Source: Atopobium sp.
Lineage (GTDB): Bacteria; Actinomycetota; Coriobacteriia; Coriobacteriales; Atopobiaceae
Assembly: GCA_022732885.1 (NCBI GenBank)
Contig: JAIJTS010000003.1
Coordinates: 1-64,000 of the forward strand
Direction of reading: 5' to 3'
Length of the DNA: 64,000 nt
Each line of letters begins with the position of its first letter. Positions within the stretch are counted from its first letter, which is position 1. The notes below the pieces were generated by a model. That model was not told the origin of the DNA. It was given only the letters and a program-made list of their open reading frames with translations, and ran no database searches. Below, in pieces: positions 1 through 7,567 of the stretch. The position numbers were made by a program, and so were the translations under genes.

Positions 1-162
1 CCATTTGATATCTGGATTCATATCTCCATTTTCTAAGCCTGCAATCGTTTGACCGTCATCAATAGGGTTATCGTGCTCAAAGATATAATACAATACACTG
101 TGTGTAAAATACCCGCAATTGAGCAGAATATCCGACTTAGGTGTGTTCCGTAGATACAGAAT
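1..162 (-). pseudogene. 3'-ward fragment of a coding region cut by the left window edge, without a visible start
   Basis: A 54-codon stop-free stretch on the minus strand runs off the left edge. It reads like real protein: NCGYFTHSVLYYIFEHDN is followed by a GQTI motif and a GLENGDM segment. An in-frame TAA lies just upstream at 163-165, and the first codons after it are ATT and CTG. There is no ATG or GTG start and no ribosome binding site, so the 5' end appears lost, unless a TTG near 95 is used. The GxTI turn after a YxxEHD-like segment loosely recalls DUF4261 proteins, but this is only an impression. Function unknown. Confidence 0.4.
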
Positions 163-492
163 TTATCGATAGTTAAATTTCTTATATTTCTCTATTCATG
201 TTCAAGCATATTAGATGAAGTTTATGCATAAAGATGCATATCAGGTAGTGCGACCGCCTAGCTGCCTAGCTATCTTGATTAGGAACATGTCGATTCTTCA
301 GCAGAACACAAGAAAGCTGAGCTATTTTGTGCGCCAGGCCTAAAAGTCGATGCTAACATGCTGCAGAATCATAATCACCCGCATATGAACTGCCTCCCAT
401 TTCTTGGACATAAGAAATGGGAGGCAGTTCATGAATAGCCGCTTTTTTACTAACGCTTATCTACAAACTGATGCATGCTGAAGAAGCTGGTT
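163..492. other. gene-free stretch with one perfect long hairpin
   Basis: No frame gives a credible protein here. The only clear structure is the 21-bp inverted repeat listed separately at 385-432. A small direct repeat (GCCTAGCT twice) lies near 255-271. The 5' half is A+T-rich and may be decayed coding DNA linked to the fragment at the left edge. Confidence 0.5.
385..432. repeat. perfect 21-bp inverted repeat with 6-nt loop
   Basis: Arm 385-405 is the exact reverse complement of arm 412-432, with loop GGACAT. The arms carry the cores TGCCTCCCATTTCTT and AAGAAATGGGAGGCA. Neither side has a classic T-run directly after the stem: the plus side has TTTTTT only 8 nt later, and the minus side has none. 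It lies downstream of the ArsC-like gene (minus strand). It could be a terminator variant, a non-autonomous element or a protein-binding site. Confidence 0.75.
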
Positions 493-861
493 TTACAGAA
501 GTGTTTCTTCCCATGCAGGCTCTTTAAATCCAAGAAGAATGGTATTGCCTGCAACAACCAATGGGCGCTTGACCAGCATACCCGTAGTGGCAAGCAAATT
601 ATAGGCATCGCTATCGCTCATACCTGCATCAAGCTGCTCCTTGATGTTATTATCGCGATATATCATGCCTGAAGTGTTGAAGAACTTTCTGATAGAAAGA
701 CCGCTCAGTTTGTGCCATTCAGCAAGCTCTTCAGCAGTTGGATTCTCTTCTTTAATATCACGCAAAGTATAAGAAACACCATGCTCATCAAGCCATTTGA
801 GGGCTCTCTTACACGTAGTGCAGCGAGAATAACAAAGAACCAAAATGTTTTTATCTACCAT
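493..861 (-). CDS. ArsC/Spx-family thioredoxin-fold reductase
   Basis: This 122-residue protein has the length and fold pattern of the ArsC/YffB/Spx family. An N-terminal beta strand leads into CYSRCTTCKRALKWL, with Cys14-x-x-Cys17. Cys14 aligns with the nucleophile of arsenate-reductase-like proteins. The C-terminal segment LVKRPLVVAGN is the usual family signature around the cis-proline. Without other ars genes beside it, a general thiol/disulfide or YusI-like role is as likely as arsenate reduction. The ATG is preceded by AGAGGAAA. It is probably co-transcribed with the small membrane protein upstream (22-nt gap). Confidence 0.85.
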   Translation of the reverse strand: MVDKNILVLCYSRCTTCKRALKWLDEHGVSYTLRDIKEENPTAEELAEWHKLSGLSIRKFFNTSGMIYRDNNIKEQLDAGMSDSDAYNLLATTGMLVKRPLVVAGNTILLGFKEPAWEETLL

Positions 862-882
862 GACTGTTTCCTCTTGGATAGA

Positions 883-1065
883 TTATCGATTGCATAAACG
901 CAAACTATTTTGAGTAGAAAGCAATCCTAAAATCAATATTCCTAGGGATATGCCATAGAGCATGCCAACAAATAGATCATTAACGTTTGACGCCACACTC
1001 AGGATGATTGCTAAAATCAAAAACATCATTCCAAGAGAAACATACTTGTTTTTTACAAGTTTCAT
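883..1065 (-). CDS. small membrane protein, unknown function
   Basis: This 60-residue protein has a basic N-terminus (MKLVKNKYVS) and two hydrophobic helices, about residues 10-27 and 31-50, so it is probably a helical hairpin in the inner membrane. AGGAG sits 9 nt before the ATG, which supports genuine translation. It lies between a promoter/operator-like structure (1089-1123) and the ArsC-like gene on the same strand, suggesting a two-gene unit. I do not recognise a family. Confidence 0.7.
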   Translation of the reverse strand: MKLVKNKYVSLGMMFLILAIILSVASNVNDLFVGMLYGISLGILILGLLSTQNSLRLCNR

Positions 1066-1088
1066 TTGGTCGTCTCCTTTTTACTGAT

Positions 1089-1123
1089 AGTAACAAAGCA
1101 TTATAAATCACCACTTTGTTACT
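1089..1123 (-). promoter_or_regulatory. promoter -10 box inside a 10-bp inverted repeat (candidate operator)
   Basis: AGTAACAAAG (1089-1098) and its exact reverse complement CTTTGTTACT (1114-1123) flank a perfect TATAAT read on the minus strand (1105-1100). The start of the 60-residue membrane gene follows 35 nt later. A poor -35 (TGTTCA, 3/6) lies 17 bp upstream, as expected for a regulated promoter. A dimeric regulator bound here would cover the -10 region. The regulator is unknown. Confidence 0.45.
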
Positions 1124-1135
1124 GAACATGCACAT

Positions 1136-3253
1136 TTATGCAGGTACCTGTCCTGTTTCAAGAATTTGCTGAAGCGCAGCCTCATCAAGTACGGGAACAC
1201 CCAAGCTCTCAGCCTTTGTGAGCTTAGATCCCGCAGCTTCTCCTGCCACTACAAAGCTTGTCTTTTTAGATACAGAGCCGGAAACCTTTGCTCCCATGGC
1301 TTTAAGCTGGGCGCCAGCCTCATCGCGTGTGAAGTGCTCAAGGGTTCCCGTTAAAACAAAGGTAAGTCCAGCAAGCGTCTGAGGAAGCTCGTTTTCTGGC
1401 TTCTCTTCCTCGAGCATTACACCCGCCTGACGAAGACGCTCAATAACGGCAACATTTTCTGATATCGAGAAGAACTCGTGTACAGACTCTGCAATCTTAG
1501 GGCCAATACCTGGGATTTCAGCGATTTTCTCGACAGGAGCTGTAGCAAGCGCCTGGATAGAGCCAAACTCCTGGGAAAGAAGCTCTGCAACGTTAGCACC
1601 AACATGCCTCATGCCAATACCAAAGAGCACGCGAGCAAGGCCTCTTGTCTTTGATTCCTCAACCTTTGCCATAACTTTCTTGGCAATAGTATGACCCACG
1701 GGAATGCTATCGCCAGAAAGGTGGTCTGCAGTATCGGTGTCGTACACACGACCCGTAGGCATGCTGGCCAGTGTTTCTTCAGTAAGCTTATCATAGAAGT
1801 CGGCTACATCAGAGAGAACGCCCTCTTCAACCATGCGGTTAATCAGCTCGTCACCAAGACCGTCAATGTCCATAGCCTTACGACTGCCCCAGTGAATCAG
1901 GCGTTCAACTGCCTGAGCAGGACAATCAATAGAGACGCAGCGGAAAGCCACTTCTCCATCTTCCTGAATAACAGGACTGCCACAGCTTGGACAGGTAGTT
2001 GGCATCTGGAACTCAACCGCATCTGCAGGTCGAAGGCTCAAAACTGGTCCTACAACCTCTGGAATAACATCTCCTGCCTTGTGAACAATGATGGTGTCAC
2101 CCTCGCGTACATTTTTACGACGAATCTCGTCAAGGTTGTGAAGGGTTGCACGCGCAATGGTAGAACCCGCAACCGTGACGGGATCAAACTCAGCAACAGG
2201 TGTGAGTACGCCCGTTCGACCAACCTGAATACGAATTTCTCGCAAAACGGTCTGCTTTTCCTCCGGCGGGAACTTAAATGCAATAGCCCAACGAGGAGCG
2301 CGAGAAGTAAATCCTAGAGCCTCTTGGCTGGCAAAAGAGTCAACCTTTACCACCACGCCATCAATGTCGTAGTTAAGGTCTCCTCGCTGCTCAAGAGCCT
2401 GCGCACAGAAATCGTGAACCTCCTGAGCACTCAGGCAACGACGAGCATGAGGATTAACATTAAAGCCACAGCTACGAAGCCAGTTTAAGAACTCCCACTG
2501 ACTGTGAACATCAAGTGGACCTTCATCAGCCACTGCGTAAATAAAGGTCTCAAGATCTCGATGAGCGGTAATCTTTGGATCCTTCTGACGCAAAGATCCA
2601 GCAGCTGCATTTCTTGGGTTAGCAAAAGGCTGTTTACCAGCAGCATCTGCATCTTCATTCAAACGAATAAAGGAGTGCTTGGGCATATAGACCTCACCGC
2701 GCACCTCAATGCTCTGGTTAAGGCCCCTATTTTCAACCTGCTCAAGACCTGCAAGCGCAAGCTCTCGTGGTACGTCAGAAATAGTCAAAACGTTTGCTGT
2801 AACGTTTTCTCCCGTGCTGCCGTCACCACGTGTAGCAGCGCGTACAAACTGACCGTCTCGATACGTGAGCGCAACACCTAAGCCGTCAATCTTAAGCTCG
2901 CAGGTATATGCCACAGGATTTGTAGATGATGCTCCAAGAGCCTCATCAGTTCTGGAAAGCCATGCATCCAACTCTTCTAAGTTCATGGCATCGTCCATGG
3001 AATACATACGAGCGGCATGCTGGACAGGCTCAAACTGCTCAGAAACGTAGCCACCTACGCGCTGGGTATAGCTATCCTCAGTTACAAGCTCTGGATATGC
3101 TGCCTCAAGCTGCTGAAGCTCAATAAGAAGGCGGTCAAACTCAGCATCAGTAAGCTCTGGATTATCAAGGGCATAATAGGCGTATGCCGCATGGTTTAAG
3201 ATTCTATTAAGCTCCGCTGCACGAGCGGCATCTTTTGGCGAAAGTGCTGCCAT
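1136..3253 (-). CDS. ligA: NAD-dependent DNA ligase LigA
   Basis: It seals nicks in duplex DNA using NAD+ in replication and repair. The nucleotidyl-transferase core carries the AMP-accepting lysine in ELKIDG (Lys121 from the chosen start). A four-cysteine zinc finger (CPSCG ... CVSIDC), helix-hairpin-helix repeats (ATAPVEKIAEIPGIGPKIAE) and a C-terminal BRCT domain (LTFVLTGTLEHFTRDEA) follow. At 705 residues it is full length for the family. The frame opens at 3268, but GGAG five nt before the ATG at 3253 (MAALSPKD) marks the likely start. The terminator of the upstream glycosyltransferase gene ends within this leader. Confidence 0.95.
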   Translation of the reverse strand: MAALSPKDAARAAELNRILNHAAYAYYALDNPELTDAEFDRLLIELQQLEAAYPELVTEDSYTQRVGGYVSEQFEPVQHAARMYSMDDAMNLEELDAWLSRTDEALGASSTNPVAYTCELKIDGLGVALTYRDGQFVRAATRGDGSTGENVTANVLTISDVPRELALAGLEQVENRGLNQSIEVRGEVYMPKHSFIRLNEDADAAGKQPFANPRNAAAGSLRQKDPKITAHRDLETFIYAVADEGPLDVHSQWEFLNWLRSCGFNVNPHARRCLSAQEVHDFCAQALEQRGDLNYDIDGVVVKVDSFASQEALGFTSRAPRWAIAFKFPPEEKQTVLREIRIQVGRTGVLTPVAEFDPVTVAGSTIARATLHNLDEIRRKNVREGDTIIVHKAGDVIPEVVGPVLSLRPADAVEFQMPTTCPSCGSPVIQEDGEVAFRCVSIDCPAQAVERLIHWGSRKAMDIDGLGDELINRMVEEGVLSDVADFYDKLTEETLASMPTGRVYDTDTADHLSGDSIPVGHTIAKKVMAKVEESKTRGLARVLFGIGMRHVGANVAELLSQEFGSIQALATAPVEKIAEIPGIGPKIAESVHEFFSISENVAVIERLRQAGVMLEEEKPENELPQTLAGLTFVLTGTLEHFTRDEAGAQLKAMGAKVSGSVSKKTSFVVAGEAAGSKLTKAESLGVPVLDEAALQQILETGQVPA

Positions 3254-3268
3254 GACTACTCCAAACAT

Positions 3269-3300
3269 AAAAACGTAGGTGCAAGAAATCTTGCACCTAC
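3269..3300 (-). terminator. rho-independent terminator after the large glycosyltransferase gene
   Basis: Arms GTAGGTGCAAGA (3275-3286) and TCTTGCACCTAC (3289-3300) are perfect complements. On the minus strand the stem is followed by CGTTTTTATG. It lies 8 nt after the glycosyltransferase stop and only about 15 nt before the ligA start, so ligA needs a promoter inside the glycosyltransferase gene or read-through. Confidence 0.85.
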
Positions 3301-3307
3301 CAGATAT

Positions 3308-6300
3308 TTATTTGCGTCCTCTTAAGGTTCTACCAAGGGCCTTAAGGGCTTCTCGCCTTACGCTACCATATGGTGCAATAGGGTCAATAATCTTGCGCAG
3401 AGGGCTTGCATCAGAAAGTGCACGCTCATGGAACTCTGTGACGTCTGAGTCGTTTCTGGCGCCTGGCACCATGTCCTGAATAATAACCTCGTAGAACGGG
3501 GTATTGCGGGCGTACTTCCAGAAGTACGAAGCCATGTCACAGCTGGCGTTCTGCCAAGGCTTAATAGCGCCAGCAAAGTGAACAATCTTTGGAGCTCTAC
3601 GCGCTGCCTGGTAGTCATCAAAAACGCTGTTTGGAGCCATTGGATAGAGTTTCTCGGCACGACCAAAAATGTTGTGCGTAACATTCCAGTCAGCTGGTAG
3701 ATAGACAACTCGACCCTGGCACTCGCTGTTCAGAATATCTTGATCGTTGTAGATAAAGATTGGATTTGATGCAATACGCAACCACTCTGGAACAGTGTGA
3801 TGACGGCGCAGCTCAGCAGTATTGAAGACCATAACTCCCGCCTGGAAATAGGCATAAGGATTCTTGAGGTTAAGCACGTCAAGACTGTATTTCATGCGGT
3901 CTCCACCGCGAACATTGAGGTTTGCCAGATAGTCAATATCAAGCGTTGCGGCAATAAGGTTGCTGCCCATTTTAACGTCATACAGTTCAGCAACATTACC
4001 GTTAACCACAAGGTCAGAGTCAAGATAAACAACCTTATCGTAAGCAGAAAGAATATCTTGTGCTAAGAAACGGAAGTACGTCTCAACGCTAATGTGAGCA
4101 TTATTAGTGTCTAGCTTGTAGTCTTTTACCATGCGCCACACGTTATAGAACGTAATACGAGCATTCTTATAGTGCGAGAAGTACTTCTTGACCAGCTCTT
4201 GCTTTGAACCGCCAATATTAGTGTTGAGAACAACTACGTCGTAGAAACGGTTAGGATCAGCGTTTTCAAGCATTGAGCCCATAGCACAGGTAAGAATTGG
4301 AACATAGTTGTTATCTGCTGCAAAGACAACAGGAACAACATTCTGGCTTGCAATCTCAGGCTGCTCTTCAAAGAGAGGAATAAACTTTTGACGAGGCTCT
4401 GGGTTGGTAAAGTGAATGCATTGCAGCTCTTTTACCTTCCAGTTTTTACCCTCTGTGCGTAGCATGTGCATGCGCCAGATATTAAAGAGACGCTCCGTCA
4501 GATGACCTGGAGTTCTGAGGGCCTCTTTACTGTAAGTAGACATATCGGTGCGCGCAGTCCACTCATCAACAAGTGGGAACACCCATGCAGCATAGCGGTC
4601 AAAAATTTCTTTGCGCATGATATACATGTTGCAGAAGCACTGTTGATGACCGTTAAGAAAAGCATTTACATCCTCTGCATACTCTGGGTAACGCTCAATA
4701 ATAAGCGCAGCCATGGTATCCAAATCCTTTGGATGAAGCAGTGGAGCAGCATGGTATTGCTCAAGAGGTGTATTAGCGCCTCCAGGGAATTTGCGAATAT
4801 CTTTGACTCCAGTAGTAATAAGGTCATATCCCTCAATACACTGAGCTATAGTCTGATCATCAAAGCCATATTTTTTAATAGCATCTTCATCAATAAAGTC
4901 ATCCATAACCTCACCAAACGGATTTTCTGGATAAACCGTATCGGTAAAGTTGAAGTAGCGACGATAATGGCCAAAGCCAACATAGCGAGCATTGGTGATG
5001 TTCTTCCATGCCCAATACTGTGTAGTCATCTCACAATACATTGGGTTTTTCTCGGTAATAGTATCGCCCTCATCATCATGAAGCATATACGTAAAGCGAT
5101 TATTCTTCTGACCTGGTCCTACCTGGATGGGCTGAAGATAATTACTTGCGGGAACGTCAACATCTTTATGAGAAGTAATGAGAATGCGAATAGGCTGCTG
5201 CTCAAACAGCTTTATCATGTGTTTTCTTTCTAAATATTCCATATGCTCATCGGCAATCTGTTTCATACGAACAGCCCTATCAAACGACAGTCCCTCATCC
5301 TGATGCATGAGAGCAGCATATTTCTTTGCATACGCTCTATAGCGATAAGCATCGCTATCTTCTGGAAGTTCAGTACCAGTTGCAATAGCCTCGTAAGCGT
5401 CATCCCTTACAAAGCGATAAAGCTCTCGAACAGCTGCAGATGGTCCAAATAAAATAGCAAACGGCTCAAGTGCAGCCTCTTGATCTTCAGGAGCAAGGCG
5501 GAATTTCCACTCAGCACTCAAGAGCTCCAACAATCTATTCTTCATACCCCGGAAAGAACTGAGGTGAGCAATGTTATCCGTCTGGCCAATATAGAGTTCT
5601 GTTTGATCAATATTGTCCAAGAACTGATAACAGAACTGCCCAAACTGATCCATAGAAATGCGAGAAGCACCAGTTACTCCAATACCGTAGTGGTATAAAA
5701 AGCCTCTACAAGACTCAAAACCATCGGCAGTCTGGGCTTTGTCTGCCAAAATAAATACCTCATAGGCATCTTCTGCTCGAACAAGGCGCTCAGAAGTCAT
5801 TTCTGCAAAAGCAGAACGGAAAAGCTCTCCTCGATATAATCTCTGGGTAGCACGCCAATCAAGCTTCTGACCATAGCCTTCATCGTAAATAATACGCAGG
5901 ATATCATCGCCTTGAGTAAAGTCTGATTGCTGGTTAATGTAGCTTTCAAAAGACTGTGCATCAGCTGGATCAACGCCATTTTCTGGAATAACGGTAATAC
6001 CAAGGTGAAGAATATCAACAGGATTCTGCTCAATACGAGCAACCACCTGCTCAAGAAAATCAGGAGTAACCTCATCATCACCGTCTAAACAAAAAACCCA
6101 CTCGCCTTTTGTATGAGCTGCTGCTGTTTTACGTGCAAGGTGAAGGCCCTGATTAGTTGCATGAGTAACAACTTTGAACCTTTTATCATCCCCTACTGCA
6201 GTAACAATTTTCTCTGGAGTGGAATCAGTTGAGGCATCATCAACAATGATGGCTTCAAAATCACCAAACGTTTGATTCTTTACACTTTGAATACAACGCC

Positions 6301-6352
6301 CAATATACGATTCAATGTTGTATGCAGGAATGACAAAAGAAACCTTAGGCAT
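3308..6352 (-). CDS. three-domain glycosyltransferase (GT2 + DUF4422 + GT8)
   Basis: This 1014-residue protein joins three sugar-transferase modules. Residues 1-110 are a GT-A GT2 domain (FVIPAYNIESYIGRCIQS, then VDDASTDST and the acceptor-side CLDGDDE). Residues about 385-650 match the DUF4422 type (ILITSHKDVDVPASNY, GFGHYRRYFNF). Residues about 674-950 form a GT8 domain (PVVFAADNNYVPI) with a DxD motif in YLDSDLVVNG near residue 775. It has no signal peptide or membrane helix, so it probably acts on a lipid-linked or protein acceptor at the cytoplasmic face, in surface polysaccharide or glycoprotein assembly. The ATG follows AAGGAG. Donor and acceptor sugars cannot be deduced. Confidence 0.9.
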   Translation of the reverse strand: MPKVSFVIPAYNIESYIGRCIQSVKNQTFGDFEAIIVDDASTDSTPEKIVTAVGDDKRFKVVTHATNQGLHLARKTAAAHTKGEWVFCLDGDDEVTPDFLEQVVARIEQNPVDILHLGITVIPENGVDPADAQSFESYINQQSDFTQGDDILRIIYDEGYGQKLDWRATQRLYRGELFRSAFAEMTSERLVRAEDAYEVFILADKAQTADGFESCRGFLYHYGIGVTGASRISMDQFGQFCYQFLDNIDQTELYIGQTDNIAHLSSFRGMKNRLLELLSAEWKFRLAPEDQEAALEPFAILFGPSAAVRELYRFVRDDAYEAIATGTELPEDSDAYRYRAYAKKYAALMHQDEGLSFDRAVRMKQIADEHMEYLERKHMIKLFEQQPIRILITSHKDVDVPASNYLQPIQVGPGQKNNRFTYMLHDDEGDTITEKNPMYCEMTTQYWAWKNITNARYVGFGHYRRYFNFTDTVYPENPFGEVMDDFIDEDAIKKYGFDDQTIAQCIEGYDLITTGVKDIRKFPGGANTPLEQYHAAPLLHPKDLDTMAALIIERYPEYAEDVNAFLNGHQQCFCNMYIMRKEIFDRYAAWVFPLVDEWTARTDMSTYSKEALRTPGHLTERLFNIWRMHMLRTEGKNWKVKELQCIHFTNPEPRQKFIPLFEEQPEIASQNVVPVVFAADNNYVPILTCAMGSMLENADPNRFYDVVVLNTNIGGSKQELVKKYFSHYKNARITFYNVWRMVKDYKLDTNNAHISVETYFRFLAQDILSAYDKVVYLDSDLVVNGNVAELYDVKMGSNLIAATLDIDYLANLNVRGGDRMKYSLDVLNLKNPYAYFQAGVMVFNTAELRRHHTVPEWLRIASNPIFIYNDQDILNSECQGRVVYLPADWNVTHNIFGRAEKLYPMAPNSVFDDYQAARRAPKIVHFAGAIKPWQNASCDMASYFWKYARNTPFYEVIIQDMVPGARNDSDVTEFHERALSDASPLRKIIDPIAPYGSVRREALKALGRTLRGRK

Positions 6353-6461
6353 ACCAACTCCTTATAAATAGCAATCTCAACTATCTTCTATCTTATCTAA
6401 ATTATGCCCTTCTTGGGCGTGCAAAAACAGCTACTCAACGCTCTTCAAGCTCTCCACCATA

Positions 6462-6587
6462 TCAATATTTTTTAGCTTTGGCCGCATGGCGACGATAGAG
6501 TGTTCTTTCTTTTTCTGAAAGCCCGCCAATTTCTTTTCCATCTAAATAAATAAACCCGGAGGTACAGGTATCCATACCTCCGGGCAT
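6462..6587 (-). CDS. possible 41-residue protein, unknown
   Basis: The frame starts MPGGMDTCTSG and ends in the basic tail RTLYRRHAAKAKKY before TGA. The middle (LDGKEIGGLSEKER) has natural composition and codon use. Its first codons overlap the GC-rich hairpin at 6554-6584. No good ribosome binding site precedes the first ATG; GGAGG lies too close (1 nt) to the second ATG. It may be a small expressed protein or the remains of a longer gene. Confidence 0.35.
   Translation of the reverse strand: MPGGMDTCTSGFIYLDGKEIGGLSEKERTLYRRHAAKAKKY
6541..6584 (-). terminator. GC-rich hairpin with T-rich tail
   Basis: CCCGGAGGTA (6554-6563) and TACCTCCGGG (6575-6584) are perfect arms around an 11-nt loop. 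On the minus strand the stem is followed by TTTATTTATTTAG. It lies about 110 nt after the stop of the membrane-protein gene and may be a second terminator for it. Confidence 0.5.
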
Positions 6588-6654
6588 ATTTAAGACAGTT
6601 GTTTTTCAGTACCTAACGGACAAACAATTACACAAAGTCCTTCTTCTTCCATGG

Positions 6655-6686
6655 AGAAAAATAATTCTCTTAAATAAGAAGAGAAT
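6655..6686 (-). terminator. terminator after the 199-residue membrane-protein gene
   Basis: ATTCTCTT (6664-6671) pairs with AAGAGAAT (6679-6686). On the minus strand TTATTTTTCTCC follows. The stem is A+T-rich, so it is only moderately strong. It starts about 10 nt after the stop codon of the gene at 6697. Confidence 0.6.
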
Positions 6687-6696
6687 ATGTGAAGGA

Positions 6697-7296
6697 CTAC
6701 TCCTGTGGTGCCTGGGGAGCTTCAGGAGCCTCAGATACTGCTGGAGCTGCTGTTGCCTCAGGTGCAGCTACAGTCTCTGCAGCTATAGGAATAACAGGAG
6801 AAACCTCTGCGCCCTCGGTAGCAAGAGGCATTGGAGAAACCACAACCTCTTCCTCCTCAAGATCAGCCTGACGCTGGTCAAACTCTTTCTTAGCACGAAC
6901 CCAAATAAGAAGTGCGAGAAGAGCTGCAAGAAGGAGGAAAAGCACAATCATAATGTTAAGAATCAAGGTAGTAAAATTGACAGCCCGGCTGGTAGAAATC
7001 ATGAGAGAGAGTGTAGTAAGCGCTGAAGTTGTGCCGACTACAGAGAGAATAGAAAGACCCCACCTAAGACGAGGACGCAATCCCCTCAAAAGACCTGAAA
7101 CTGCAGCAAACAGGTAGCACAAGAAAACAATGTAGGTAACGCGTGCAAGCATCAAAGAGACAGGATTTGTCTGGCGTGTTGCAAAGTTAAATACCGTGTG
7201 GAAATAGCTGAGATACTGAACTGGTGCAACAAAATCAATGACGATAAAAACGAGTGCTGCAATTGCTGGGATGGCAACTTTTGCCTTAGGGTTCAT
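6697..7296 (-). CDS. four-helix membrane protein with acidic Pro/Ala tail, unknown
   Basis: This 199-residue protein has four predicted membrane helices, near residues 8-28, 48-70, 78-100 and 108-132. A charged linker (RAKKEFDQRQADLEEEE) and a low-complexity C-terminal tail rich in Ala, Pro and Glu follow (roughly the last 50 residues, with PEAPQAPQE at the end). The start has a strong GAGGAGG at good spacing. It stands alone between two terminator-like hairpins downstream and the YolD gene upstream. No family recognised; the tail could be cytoplasmic and disordered. Confidence 0.75.
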   Translation of the reverse strand: MNPKAKVAIPAIAALVFIVIDFVAPVQYLSYFHTVFNFATRQTNPVSLMLARVTYIVFLCYLFAAVSGLLRGLRPRLRWGLSILSVVGTTSALTTLSLMISTSRAVNFTTLILNIMIVLFLLLAALLALLIWVRAKKEFDQRQADLEEEEVVVSPMPLATEGAEVSPVIPIAAETVAAPEATAAPAVSEAPEAPQAPQE

Positions 7297-7345
7297 AAAA
7301 CCTCCTCGATTTCTTTGTACGACTTATCTATTTTATCGTATAAAT

Positions 7346-7567
7346 CTATGACCAATATGGTAAGTCATGAAAGTCTTTTATCTGGTCTTGAGCCTCTTTT
7401 TCTCTTTCTGCAAGCGCTTCTCTCAAGCCCTTTAATGCATCAAAAGGCATAAATATTTTTGCCCTATTTGCCCGTGACATGCGAGGATGTCCGTAGTGCA
7501 TCTGCGCTGCAAACGCATCCTCTTTTGCGCTAGCTTCTGCTGGCAAGAAACCCTGTTTAGGCCTCAT
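7346..7567 (-). CDS. YolD-like protein, partner of a Y-family polymerase
   Basis: This 73-residue protein contains the YolD signature RAKIFMPFDALKGL followed by REALAEREKE. The frame is open further upstream, but ATG at 7567 is favoured. It is preceded by GGAG and overlaps the end of the polymerase gene by 11 nt, which indicates translational coupling. YolD-type proteins commonly accompany UvrX/DinB-like polymerases in Firmicutes and are thought to be UmuD-like in role. The exact function is not established. Confidence 0.8.
   Translation of the reverse strand: MRPKQGFLPAEASAKEDAFAAQMHYGHPRMSRANRAKIFMPFDALKGLREALAEREKEAQDQIKDFHDLPYWS

Noticed and set aside
493..861. Calling the ArsC-like gene a true arsenate reductase operon
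   Set aside because: No arsB/acr3 or ars regulator lies beside it; the ArsR gene at 46040 is 45 kb away and has a Zn/Co/Ni-type site, not an arsenic site.
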